From: Candidatus Omnitrophota bacterium
GTDB lineage: Bacteria; Omnitrophota; Gorgyraeia; Tantalellales; Tantalellaceae
Reading direction: 5' to 3'
DNA length: 64,000 nucleotides
Assembly (NCBI GenBank): GCA_014728045.1
Contig: WJMH01000022.1
Location: 62,001-126,000 of the forward strand
Part shown: positions 35,964 to 43,765 of the stretch, in pieces
How the letters are laid out: every line of letters starts with the position of its first letter
How positions within the stretch are numbered: the stretch's first letter is position 1
Made by a program: the position numbers and the translations under genes
The notes under the pieces: generated by a model
Database searches by the model: none
Seen by the model: the letters and a program-made list of their open reading frames with translations, nothing else
Told to the model about the DNA's origin: nothing

Positions 35964-36728
35964 TCAGCGTTTTTTGGAGGTTTTCTTCGCGCGGGGTTTT
36001 CGCTGTTTCTTCTTTTTCTTGGGAGAAGTCCTGTTCTGGGTAGGGGTGGATCCCCAGTGCTTTTTATAGATCCTTATGAAGGATTCGGGGTTCTTGTATC
36101 CTAGTTTGTCGGCGATCTGCTCTATGGTATAACTGGTCTGGTTCAGAAGTTCCTCGGCTTTTTTGAACTTGCATTTCAGGTAATACTCGTTGAAATTGGT
36201 TCCGGTCTCTTCCTTGAAGGCCCGGCTTAAGTATTTGGGGCTTAGCCCCACACGACCCGCGGCGTCCTCAAGAGTGACAATTTTGTCGAAGTTCTTCTCG
36301 ATGAAGATCTTAACGCGGGCAATCTTGCTTTTTATGTCGGAGCCTTCGCGGGCATTTTTCTTATCCGACTCATGGAGGAGATCTTCGATAAGCTGTTTGG
36401 TTCTGGGGATGTCCATGGGTTTTTCGAGGTATTCGTCCGCATGCGCGCGAAGGGCTCTTATCGCGGTCTCCTTACTGCTGAAACCAGTGAGGATAACAAT
36501 GGGGGTTGAGGGCATTATTTTCCTTAGCTGCTCCAGGATAAGGGTGCCCTTTTTGTTGTTGGGAAGACGCTCATCGAGGATTATTAGATCGATCTCGTTG
36601 GGTTTACGCAACTCGTCCAGAGCGTCCTGTGCGTTAAAGGCTTTTATCACGTTGTATTCATAGAAGGCGTCACTGAACTCTTCACAGAAAGCCTTATCGT
36701 CATCTATGATGAATATGGTATAGGCCAA
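35964..36728 (-). CDS. response regulator with AraC-type DNA-binding domain
   Basis: The only substantial minus-strand gene, 254 residues. Receiver domain: acidic pair in FIIDDDKAFC, phospho-acceptor Asp in LIILDERLPN, Ser/Thr in VILTGFSS and Lys in LEKPMD. After a linker, a two-helix-turn-helix AraC domain (VTLEDAAGRVGLSPKYLSRAFKEETGTNF and YTIEQIADKLGYKNPESFIRIYKKHWG) and a Lys/Arg-rich tail. The start is TTG at 36728 with AGGAGG six bases upstream on its strand. It is divergent from a large kinase gene that probably phosphorylates it or its partners, and a single copy of the GTGGAAAAARGTCAAY element sits in its 5' leader. Confidence 0.93.
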   Translation of the reverse strand: MAYTIFIIDDDKAFCEEFSDAFYEYNVIKAFNAQDALDELRKPNEIDLIILDERLPNNKKGTLILEQLRKIMPSTPIVILTGFSSKETAIRALRAHADEYLEKPMDIPRTKQLIEDLLHESDKKNAREGSDIKSKIARVKIFIEKNFDKIVTLEDAAGRVGLSPKYLSRAFKEETGTNFNEYYLKCKFKKAEELLNQTSYTIEQIADKLGYKNPESFIRIYKKHWGSTPTQNRTSPKKKKKQRKPRAKKTSKKR

Positions 36729-36744
36729 TAGTGACCTCCTTGGG

Positions 36745-36760
36745 GTGGAGAAAAGTCAAT
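36745..36760 (+). promoter_or_regulatory. single copy of the GTGGAAAAARGTCAAY element
   Basis: GTGGAGAAAAGTCAAT differs at one base from the consensus of the three paired sites. It lies just upstream of the ribosome site of the minus-strand regulator and about 85 bases before the plus-strand -10 box of the kinase gene. No second copy occurs 21 bases on. It could be an autoregulatory or half site. Confidence 0.5.
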
Positions 36761-36772
36761 TATTCATCCGAT

Positions 36773-36801
36773 ATAATAGCACAAATCGGGGTTAAAGACA
36801 A
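36773..36801 (-). promoter_or_regulatory. promoter of the minus-strand response regulator
   Basis: On the minus strand TTGTCT (36801-36796) and TATTAT (36778-36773) are separated by 17 bases, giving a leader of about 38 bases to the TTG start at 36728. Confidence 0.5.
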
Positions 36802-36807
36802 AAAAAA

Positions 36808-36835
36808 TTGTAACGGTCCGGATATCTGGTATAAT
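36808..36835 (+). promoter_or_regulatory. promoter of the CheB-CheR-kinase gene, near-leaderless
   Basis: TTGTAA (36808-36813) and TATAAT (36830-36835), 16-base spacer. The ATG at 36844 is 8 bases after the -10 box, about where transcription should begin, and no ribosome site precedes it. The mRNA is likely leaderless or nearly so. Confidence 0.6.
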
Positions 36836-36843
36836 AATGCGAA

Positions 36844-39800
36844 ATGGCTAAACGAAAAAGCAAAAAGAAAAGATCGCGTGCGGTCAACAAGAAAAAGACG
36901 AATAGACCCTCAAAAGAAGAAAAATTCCCCGTTGTGGGTATAGGAGCTTCCGCCGGCGGAATCAAAGCCATAGGGGATTTCCTTGAAAGACTTTCTGCAG
37001 AAGCGCATCTTGCGGTCATTATCGTAATTCACCTCAAACCCGGCTATAAGAGCATCCTTGTCGATATCCTGTCCAAACAGACGAAACTTTCCGTCGGAAA
37101 GGCCGTTAACGGCACAAAGATCGCCCCCGGACATATCTATGTTACTTCACCCGGCAAAAAGATAGCGGTTTCCGGGGGAAAACTCGAGGTTACCCGTAAA
37201 AAAGCCGACGAGAGGATGCTGGTCGATCACCTGTTCCGGTCGCTTGCCGACGACCAGGGTGAGAGGGCCGTGGCCGTACTTTTCTCGGGAACGGGTACTG
37301 ACGGCACAGCCGGTATAAAGGCCGTCAAAAAAAAAGGCGGATTCGTGTTCGCCCAGGACGAAAAGAGCGCCGAGTATTTCGATATGCCCAGGAGCGCTTT
37401 TGAAACGGGCCTGGTGGACCAGATGGCCCCACCGTCCGAAATAGCCCGAAAGGTGTTCGAACTCGGTCAGCACCCGTATATCTCCCGTAAAAAAAGTAAA
37501 AAGCAAAAAGAGGATCTCTCTCTGACCAAGGGGAAAGCCCCGGACATATTCAGCATCATACAGAAATCCTCCGGTATGGATTTCAGCCATTACAAGACCT
37601 CTACGGTGAAACGGCGCATCGCCAGGCGCATGGCGGTTCATGGCATCAGTGATATCGTTGAGTACAAGTCTTACCTTCAGGAGAACCGTGAAGAGGCCTT
37701 TGCCCTTTACGATGATCTATTGATCTCGGTCACTTCGTTTTTCAGGGAAAAAAAGTGTTTTGATGCCCTGAAAAAAAAGGTCTTCCCCAAACTGCTCGAG
37801 GATCATTCTTCGGATGAGCCTATAAGGGTGTGGACCCCCGGCTGTTCTTCGGGGGAGGAGACCTATTCACTGGCCATAGCTCTTATGGATTTCATTGAAA
37901 AAAAGAACAGGATTATACCTGTGCAGGTTTTCGGTACGGACCTCAGTCCCCGCCTCATAGAACAGGCCCGTCGGGCGCACTACAGCCATGATATAGCCAG
38001 ATCTATGCCAAAAGATTACCTGCGGCGTTACTTTACCAAGACGGAGGGCGGGTATAAGCTCAAGAAGGAGATAAGGTCGGCTTGCGTCTTTGCCAGACAT
38101 GATCTTGTGAAGGGGCCTCCGCTTTCCAACATGGACATAGTAAGCTGCAGGAATGTTCTGATATACTTCGATTCGGTCCTGCAGAGACATGTTATTCCCA
38201 TGCTGCATTACGCGCTAAAGACCAGAGGGGTCCTTGTCCTGGGTAGTTCCGAATCGCTGGGCAAGAACAAGGACCTTTTCACCGAAGTGGACAAAAAAGG
38301 AAGAATATTCCGCAGAAAAGAGGTTGATAGAAGGGCCCTGCGGGGGATGGAGATGGATTCCACCCGCGGAAGGGTTTATAGCCTGGAAAAGGAGATCGAG
38401 CGTTTCGACAAGACCATGGAAAAGCGCATTGAAGATCAGAAAAAACAGACCGATGACATGGACAGTAGGATCGACCGCATATTTCTTGAAAAATATTCGC
38501 CCGCGGGCGTTCTTCTCGAGCGGAACCTTGACATAGTGCAGTTCCGGGGAAGAACAAGCCTTTATCTTGAACCTTCACCTGGTAAAGCCAGCCTCAATCT
38601 TTCCAGCATGGCAAGGGAGGGACTTCTGTATGAAATAAAGGATGCCATAAAGGAAGCCTCAAAGATGGGAAGCGCGGTTAGAAAGACCGACGTGGGATAC
38701 ACAGTGGGGAACGAATCCAGGCGAGCGGATTTTGAAGTGCAGCCCGTCGGCAACCGTTTCCTGGTCATATTCGAGCCTGGCAGGACGGGTATGGAGGGAA
38801 AGGACCCCCCCAAAAAAAAGGGTAAAAGTTCCTCCGATAAAAAAGAAGTTTCCAGGCTTCGCCGGGAGATCACCGCGCTCAGGAATCACATGCAATCCGC
38901 CATCGAGGAAAAAGAAGCGGCGAACGAAGAGCTTCGCGCCGCCAATGAGGAAATACAGTCCAGCAACGAAGAGCTTCAGAGCATGAACGAGGAGCTTGAG
39001 ACAGCGAAGGAGGAGCTTCAGTCCACGAATGAGGAGCTTTTCACGGTCAACGAAGAGCTCCAGAACCGCAACAAGGAACTCTCGAGGCTGAATAACGATC
39101 TCAACAATATCTATAACAGCATTAATATCCCCATTATCATGATGGGATCCGATTTCCGGGTGAAGAGCTTCACTCCCGAGTCCTCCAGGATCGTCAACTT
39201 GCTATACACCGATATAGGCCGTTCCATCGAAGAGCTCAAGTTCAAGGTGGATTTACCCGATCTTCGTCAGATACTAGAACGGACCATAGACGACATGGCG
39301 GTCATCAGACGGCAACTCAAGGATGCGGAGGGCAGGTGGTGCCAGATGACGGTGAGACCTTACCGGACCACGGAGAACAAAATAGACGGGGTGGTAATGG
39401 TCTTCACCGATATTGACGAGCTCAAGAAAAATGAAAGCAGGTTGCACCAGAGCGAGAACTACATTTACTCGGTACTTAACATTCTTCCAACGGGTGTTAT
39501 TATCATAGGAGGCTCCGATGGCAAGATCACCTTCGCCAACAGGGCCGCCAGGGAATTATACGGTTTAGAAGACGTGGAAGGCCTTGAAATGGATGAACAT
39601 GCTAAGAAGCTCGGTTTATGTCGGCCTTCAGGCGAGCGATATAAAGCCGAGGAACTTCCCGCAACCCGGTCGCTTTTAAAGGGCGAGGTCGTCGAGGAGG
39701 AAGAGGTTCTTATAAAGAGGCCCGGCAGGGAGATAACCGCTTCGGCGAATTCAATTCCCATATATGATGAAAAGGGGAATATAACCTGTGCGGTCGCTTC

Positions 39801-40587
39801 CTTTATGGAAATAACATTCCTCAAGGAAGCCCAGGAAATATTGGAAAAATCCAAGACCCAGAGTGAGAAGGAACTGGTCTTTACCAGAAAACAGTTGGAC
39901 GAGGCCAAACGCCTTTCGGACATAGGTGCGCTCGCTTCCATCGTCGCTCACGAGCTGAGGAATCCTCTTTGTGTCATATCGGCCTCGATGTATAATTTAA
40001 AAAGAAAGAACAAAGATCCCAGGCTCCAGAAACATATAAAGAATATCGAGAAGAATATCCAGGACAGCGAATTCGTGATCAGTAATCTTCTCAATTATTC
40101 GCGTATCAACCCCCCTGAAAAAAAACGGGTCGATATCGCGCAACTTTTGAAGGAATCCCTGGGAATTGTCAGGTCCAAATTTCCGGCAAAGAAGGTTCGT
40201 GTCGCCAAGGATTATTCAAAGCTTGGCAAGACACCCGTTCAAGCGGACCCCCAGCAGATTACTCAGGTCTTTACCAATCTTCTTAACAACGCTTTCGAGT
40301 CGGTCCCGGATAAAAAAGGGAGGATAACCGTAAAGGGTGAGACCTGCGAACTTGAGGGGGAGGATGCGGTATGCGTCAATATCAGGGATAACGGACCGGG
40401 CGTACCTGAGAAGAACAGAGAAAGGATCTTCGAGCCCTTTTTCAGTACCCGGTCCAAGGGCACTGGCCTGGGGCTTGCCGTCAGCGCCGAGATAGTAGGG
40501 CTTCATAAAGGAAGGATAACCCTGGGCAAGAAAAGAGGCAAAGGAGCTTCTTTCACGGTAACCCTTCCGAAAGGGGGGAGAAAATAA
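36844..40587 (+). CDS. CheB-CheR-PAS sensor histidine kinase fusion
   Basis: A 1247-residue cytosolic signalling protein with no membrane segment. Order: basic tail (1-30), CheB methylesterase (GIGASAGGIKAI Ser; VIHLKPGYKS His; GTGTDGTAGIKAV Asp), CheR methyltransferase from about 225 (SVTSFFREKKCF; WTPGCSSGEETYSLAIAL; CRNVLIYF), a PAS-like segment, a long coiled coil (about 670-750; NEELQSxNEEL repeats), two further PAS domains, HisKA with His1036 in ASIVAHELRNPL, and HATPase (DNGPGVPEKNRERIFEPFFSTRSKGTGLGL). No MCP or CheA lies here, so methylation targets are not chemoreceptors of this window. It is probably the partner of the receivers at 40584 and 41100 and/or the divergent regulator. 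Confidence 0.93.
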   Translation: MAKRKSKKKRSRAVNKKKTNRPSKEEKFPVVGIGASAGGIKAIGDFLERLSAEAHLAVIIVIHLKPGYKSILVDILSKQTKLSVGKAVNGTKIAPGHIYVTSPGKKIAVSGGKLEVTRKKADERMLVDHLFRSLADDQGERAVAVLFSGTGTDGTAGIKAVKKKGGFVFAQDEKSAEYFDMPRSAFETGLVDQMAPPSEIARKVFELGQHPYISRKKSKKQKEDLSLTKGKAPDIFSIIQKSSGMDFSHYKTSTVKRRIARRMAVHGISDIVEYKSYLQENREEAFALYDDLLISVTSFFREKKCFDALKKKVFPKLLEDHSSDEPIRVWTPGCSSGEETYSLAIALMDFIEKKNRIIPVQVFGTDLSPRLIEQARRAHYSHDIARSMPKDYLRRYFTKTEGGYKLKKEIRSACVFARHDLVKGPPLSNMDIVSCRNVLIYFDSVLQRHVIPMLHYALKTRGVLVLGSSESLGKNKDLFTEVDKKGRIFRRKEVDRRALRGMEMDSTRGRVYSLEKEIERFDKTMEKRIEDQKKQTDDMDSRIDRIFLEKYSPAGVLLERNLDIVQFRGRTSLYLEPSPGKASLNLSSMAREGLLYEIKDAIKEASKMGSAVRKTDVGYTVGNESRRADFEVQPVGNRFLVIFEPGRTGMEGKDPPKKKGKSSSDKKEVSRLRREITALRNHMQSAIEEKEAANEELRAANEEIQSSNEELQSMNEELETAKEELQSTNEELFTVNEELQNRNKELSRLNNDLNNIYNSINIPIIMMGSDFRVKSFTPESSRIVNLLYTDIGRSIEELKFKVDLPDLRQILERTIDDMAVIRRQLKDAEGRWCQMTVRPYRTTENKIDGVVMVFTDIDELKKNESRLHQSENYIYSVLNILPTGVIIIGGSDGKITFANRAARELYGLEDVEGLEMDEHAKKLGLCRPSGERYKAEELPATRSLLKGEVVEEEEVLIKRPGREITASANSIPIYDEKGNITCAVASFMEITFLKEAQEILEKSKTQSEKELVFTRKQLDEAKRLSDIGALASIVAHELRNPLCVISASMYNLKRKNKDPRLQKHIKNIEKNIQDSEFVISNLLNYSRINPPEKKRVDIAQLLKESLGIVRSKFPAKKVRVAKDYSKLGKTPVQADPQQITQVFTNLLNNAFESVPDKKGRITVKGETCELEGEDAVCVNIRDNGPGVPEKNRERIFEPFFSTRSKGTGLGLAVSAEIVGLHKGRITLGKKRGKGASFTVTLPKGGRK

Positions 40588-40988
40588 TCTCGCCGCGACC
40601 CCGCAAAAAAATACTTATAATAGAGGATGATACCTCTCTTACCGAAGAGCTGTCGGAAATACTTCAGGATAAAGGTTATTCGGTCGATACCGAAAATAAC
40701 GGTCTTACCGGAAGAAAAAGGCTGGAAGATGAGAGGTTTGATATTCTTATACTTGACCTGCGCCTTCCCGGCCTGGCGGGGGAGGAGATACTCAGGCAGG
40801 CCAGGGGCAAGAATCTTTGCGAAAAGATCATCGTTCTTTCGGCTAAACCTGTTCATGACCTAAGCATGCCTCATCCCGACATAGAATCTTCAGAGCCCCT
40901 TTCGCCCCCTTTGGACCAGGCCGATTTTGTGATAAACAAACCCTTTAGGATAAAAGACCTCTTTCAGGCCCTCAAGCGGCTCTCTTAG
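40584..40988 (+). CDS. single-domain response regulator lacking a standard start codon
   Basis: A complete receiver domain of about 134 residues that no ATG/GTG/TTG search finds. In this frame the conserved start IEDDTSL is at 40620-40640, the phospho-acceptor is Asp in LILDLRLPG, LSAKPV has the Ser/Ala switch, and VINKPFR the conserved Lys. From the frame's opening (40509) to the core there is no ATG, GTG, TTG or CTG. The strong AAGGGGGGAG site (40571-40580) puts initiation at ATA 40584 (or ATC 40587). ATA overlaps the kinase stop as ATAA, as if a usual ATGA had mutated at one base. A -1 frameshift at the run of six G could instead give a hybrid kinase. Confidence 0.75.
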   Translation: MISPRPRKKILIIEDDTSLTEELSEILQDKGYSVDTENNGLTGRKRLEDERFDILILDLRLPGLAGEEILRQARGKNLCEKIIVLSAKPVHDLSMPHPDIESSEPLSPPLDQADFVINKPFRIKDLFQALKRLS

Positions 40989-41052
40989 TGGAAAAAAGTC
41001 AATAAAATGTGGAAAACGCCGATTGTCTTCCCTTCCGGTATGCCCGTATAAT
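40988..41052 (+). promoter_or_regulatory. promoter with paired 21-bp-spaced direct repeats
   Basis: GTGGAAAAAAGTCAAT starts at 40988 (overlapping the preceding stop) and GTGGAAAACGCCGAT follows exactly 21 bases later. TTGTCT (41023-41028) and TATAAT (41047-41052) form a promoter with an 18-base spacer. First repeat to -10 is 59 bases, as in the other two paired-repeat promoters. Confidence 0.65.
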
Positions 41053-41099
41053 CTAATGGTCACAAGATTGTTCCATTCATAGCCGGGAGGACAAGATCC

Positions 41100-41498
41100 G
41101 TGAAAAAGACTGAGAAAAAAACAAAGGTAATGATCATTGACGATGATTCTGAATTCCTTTGCGAACTAAAGGAAATTCTGGAGGCGGCCGGGTACGATGT
41201 CACCAAGGTCTCGGATAACGCCAGGGTCATCAAAACCGCCGCTAAAGTGCAACCGGATATTATCCTGATAGATCTTAAAATGTACCCCAAAAGCGGGTTC
41301 CAATTGGCGGATGAATTAAGGACCCAGTTTGAGACCTCGAAAACACCGATAATTTCCATGAGTGGGTATTTCACCAGGGAGGAAGATGGCATCCTGAGGG
41401 GTATATGCGGCATACAGGAACAGGTGGACAAGCCCTTTAATCCGCTGGACGTCATTACCGTGATAGAAAGAGTGACCGGGGGGAAAAGAACGGGTTGA
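41100..41498 (+). CDS. single-domain response regulator
   Basis: A 132-residue CheY-like receiver. After a Lys-rich lead the acidic pair is in VMIIDDDSEF, phospho-acceptor Asp in ILIDLKMYPKSGF, switch Ser in ISMSGYF, and Lys in VDKPFNPLD. No output domain. It starts with GTG behind GGGAGG at a long spacing of about 11 bases. The promoter has the paired direct repeats, so this receiver may be a target of the same control as DUF72 and DUF2267. MgtC-like gene begins 2 bases after the stop. Confidence 0.9.
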   Translation: MKKTEKKTKVMIIDDDSEFLCELKEILEAAGYDVTKVSDNARVIKTAAKVQPDIILIDLKMYPKSGFQLADELRTQFETSKTPIISMSGYFTREEDGILRGICGIQEQVDKPFNPLDVITVIERVTGGKRTG

Positions 41499-41499
41499 T

Positions 41500-41919
41500 A
41501 TGGGTATGATCTCAGTACTTCATACGGCTTTTCGTCTTTTTCTGGCCTGCATTCTGGGTGGGATAATAGGCTGGGAGAGGGAGAAAAAAGGAAGAAGCGC
41601 GGGGCTGAGGACGCATATGCTGGTCTGCATGGGTTCTGCGCTCGTTATGCTGGTATCGATGTACATCCAGCGAAATTTTATAGACATTAAGTCAATAGAT
41701 ACCCTCAGGATAGCCGCAGGTGTTGTTGCGGGGGTGGGGTTCCTCGGAGCGGGCGCGATAATAAAGAGTGCCGAGAACACTCGCGGCTTGACCACAGCCG
41801 CCAGCATCTGGATAAGCTCGGGAATAGGACTTGCCACCGGATGCGGCTATTTTGCAGGAGCCCTTATAGCGACCGCTTTTTCTTTCATCATTCTGTTTAT
41901 CCTTAAGAAATTCGAATAA
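41500..41919 (+). CDS. MgtC/SapB family inner-membrane protein
   Basis: A 139-residue membrane protein of about four segments. The family motif is LACILGGIIGWEREKKGRSAGLRTHMLVCMGSAL in pieces, plus AAGVVAGVGFLGAGAIIK and GLTTAASIWISSGIGLATG. MgtC proteins modulate ATP synthase and low-magnesium or acid survival. The soluble ACT-like C-terminal domain of longer members is absent. Start codon is 2 bases after the receiver gene, so translation is coupled. Confidence 0.92.
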   Translation: MGMISVLHTAFRLFLACILGGIIGWEREKKGRSAGLRTHMLVCMGSALVMLVSMYIQRNFIDIKSIDTLRIAAGVVAGVGFLGAGAIIKSAENTRGLTTAASIWISSGIGLATGCGYFAGALIATAFSFIILFILKKFE

Positions 41920-41937
41920 AAGAACAAGGAGAATAAC

Positions 41938-42156
41938 ATGCCTATCCGGAAAGCACCAGAGGAGCTTCGCGATAAACTGCCCAAACGCGCGCAGGAGATA
42001 TTCGTTAAAGCGTTTAACAGCGCTTATGAGCAGTACAAGGATCCGAAAAAACGCCGGGGCAACCAGTCGCGGGATGAAGTGGCAAGAAAGACCGCCTGGA
42101 GCGCCGTGAAAAAAGAATATAAAAAGGGAGATGACGGAAAGTGGCACAGAAAGTAA
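41938..42156 (+). CDS. ChaB family protein
   Basis: A 72-residue basic protein. PIRKAPEELRDKLPKRAQEIFVKAFNSAYEQY is the ChaB signature, followed by the second half DEVARKTAWSAVKKEYKKGDDGKWHRK. ChaB was named as a regulator of the cation antiporter ChaA, but the family role is not well proven and many members occur with stress genes, as here. Ribosome site AAGGAG. Confidence 0.92.
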   Translation: MPIRKAPEELRDKLPKRAQEIFVKAFNSAYEQYKDPKKRRGNQSRDEVARKTAWSAVKKEYKKGDDGKWHRK

Positions 42157-42193
42157 TTATAAAGGCAAGATTCAAGGCGAAGGAGGCATGAAA

Positions 42194-42682
42194 ATGGACG
42201 ACAAGAAGAACAAGAACCTGCCGGAAACATGGCAACCGGTTATAAGCGAGATGATGAACCTCAGAAAGCAGATGGACGACATGTTCAACAGTTTTTTCAC
42301 CACGCCGGCGAGTCCCATGAAAATACCATCGTTCTTCAAGGGGGAACGCTGGGCGTGGAGGCCCGAAGTCGACATGTACGAGACCAAGAAACAGGTAGTG
42401 GTAAAGGCTAACCTCCCCGGGTGTGACAAAAAGGACGTTAACGTGGAAGTAGAGGATAATGTGCTCACCATAAAGGGCAAAAAGGAAGAGGATAAAGAGG
42501 TAAAAGAGAAGGACTTTTACCACAAAGAGCAGCGGTTCGGTTCTTTCCAGAGGACGATAAGTCTTCCCAGATACGCCGATGTCGATAAGCCCAGGGTAAA
42601 GTTCAAGAACGGAGTACTTGAACTTAAGTTTCCCAAGACCAAAACCAGTTCCCAGAAAGCAAAGAAGATAAACATAAAATAA
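42194..42682 (+). CDS. Hsp20/alpha-crystallin small heat shock protein
   Basis: A 162-residue ATP-independent chaperone. The alpha-crystallin domain begins at about 62: WRPEVDMYETKKQVVVKANLPG, NVEVEDNVLTIKGKK, FGSFQRTISLPRYAD, and VKFKNGVLELKFPK, followed by an Ile-Lys-Ile type tail (KKINIK). AAGGAGG at 42180-42186 selects ATG 42194 (7-base spacing) over earlier in-frame ATGs. A strong terminator follows. Confidence 0.94.
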   Translation: MDDKKNKNLPETWQPVISEMMNLRKQMDDMFNSFFTTPASPMKIPSFFKGERWAWRPEVDMYETKKQVVVKANLPGCDKKDVNVEVEDNVLTIKGKKEEDKEVKEKDFYHKEQRFGSFQRTISLPRYADVDKPRVKFKNGVLELKFPKTKTSSQKAKKINIK

Positions 42683-42708
42683 GGGTCTTTCATCCATCCG
42701 GAGTGTGC

Positions 42709-42757
42709 TTAAAAGGAACACCCTGCGGATACAAATACCGGAGGGTGTTCCTTTTAA
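42709..42757 (+). terminator. rho-independent terminator after Hsp20
   Basis: TTAAAAGGAACACCCTGCGG pairs with CCGGAGGGTGTTCCTTTTAA, a long stem with the loop ATACAAATA. The stem starts with A-rich sequence and ends in TTTT; it is probably bidirectional. Confidence 0.85.
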
Positions 42758-42779
42758 AGATAAATAAATAGGACTTATA

Positions 42780-42785
42780 TATAAT
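42780..42785 (+). promoter_or_regulatory. candidate -10 box for the UbiA operon
   Basis: TATAAT lies in an AT-rich stretch 24 bases before the ATG at 42810, just after the Hsp20 terminator. No good -35 is visible, so this is tentative. Confidence 0.35.
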
Positions 42786-42809
42786 ATTATATGTAATAGG
42801 GAACGTATC

Positions 42810-43715
42810 ATGAAAACCGGCCTATTCATTCATGTTACCAGGAGCAATTTCCTGCCGGCGAGCATCATACCTTTTCTCGCCGGAGCGGCACTAGCTTTCC
42901 AGAAGGGGGCCGCGATGAACCCTTTTAAAATGGTACTGGGCCTGGCCGGGGTTTCCTCGGCACATCTTGCCGGCAACCTTTTCAACGATTATTTCGACCA
43001 CAAAAGCGGCGCCGACACAGGTGAAGGTATTAAAAGCCCGTTTTTTGGTGGTTCAGGCGTGATACAGAACGGCCTTTTCAGCGCGCGGGACGTACTACTG
43101 CTGGCCGTTGCAATGCTGGCGGTGTCGGTATTTTCGGCATTTGGGGTCTTCTTCATAACGGGCGATCCGGTTTTTCTACTCATTATGGCGCTGGTGGGGC
43201 TATTAACTGTAAGTTACACCGCGCCGCCTCTTAAGCTGGCCTACAACAGGATGGGGGAAGCGGATATATTTTTTCTTTTCGGTGTTTTTCTGGTAATGGG
43301 CGGGTTCTATCTTTTTGCGGGGAGTTTCACGCTGGATTCACTGGCAGTGTCGCTTCCTGTTTCTTTTCTCATAACCGCCGTAATAATATGCAATGAAGTG
43401 CCGGACATTAAGACCGACACGCAAGCCGATAAGAACAACCTTGTTTCTCTGGCCGGCAAGGATAAGGGGTATCTGCTTTATGGGGTGGCTCTTGTATTAT
43501 CGTACGCCTCGGTCCTCTGGAATATATCCAGAGGCACCTTGCCGGCTTATTCGGCACTTCTGGTGGTTTTGTATATGCCCGGTTGGCTGGCATTCGGCAT
43601 TCTCAGGGATAAGCATGATGACCAGAAGAGCCTCGTTAAGGCCAGTGGTCTTACGGTGCTATTGCACATGTTGTTGGGATTGGGTATTATCGCCGGTATT
43701 CTTGCCAAGGCCTGA
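42810..43715 (+). CDS. UbiA/MenA-family prenyltransferase
   Basis: A 301-residue membrane enzyme with about nine hydrophobic segments. The two Mg-diphosphate motifs are NLFNDYFDHKSGAD (N-D-x-x-D) and NEVPDIKTDTQADK (D-x-x-D-x-x-x-D). It transfers a polyprenyl chain to an aromatic acceptor; with the polyprenyl synthase and NDH-2 behind it, a menaquinone-type role (MenA-like) is most likely. No other quinone head-group genes lie in the window, so the acceptor is unsure. Confidence 0.88.
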   Translation: MKTGLFIHVTRSNFLPASIIPFLAGAALAFQKGAAMNPFKMVLGLAGVSSAHLAGNLFNDYFDHKSGADTGEGIKSPFFGGSGVIQNGLFSARDVLLLAVAMLAVSVFSAFGVFFITGDPVFLLIMALVGLLTVSYTAPPLKLAYNRMGEADIFFLFGVFLVMGGFYLFAGSFTLDSLAVSLPVSFLITAVIICNEVPDIKTDTQADKNNLVSLAGKDKGYLLYGVALVLSYASVLWNISRGTLPAYSALLVVLYMPGWLAFGILRDKHDDQKSLVKASGLTVLLHMLLGLGIIAGILAKA

Positions 43716-43765
43716 AGAGATCTTTCCGTTCGGTAAGGGCGCGATACTGAACACGGGATAGAAGA

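Noticed and set aside
38895-39100. Repeated DNA in the kinase gene (NEELQ units) as a tandem repeat or CRISPR-like array
   Set aside because: It encodes the heptad coiled coil common to CheB-CheR-PAS kinases; there are no spacers or constant repeats.
40627-40863. ATG-started frame of 78 codons over the solo receiver
   Set aside because: It is in another frame from the receiver, whose conserved residues are all in the frame 40584-40988.
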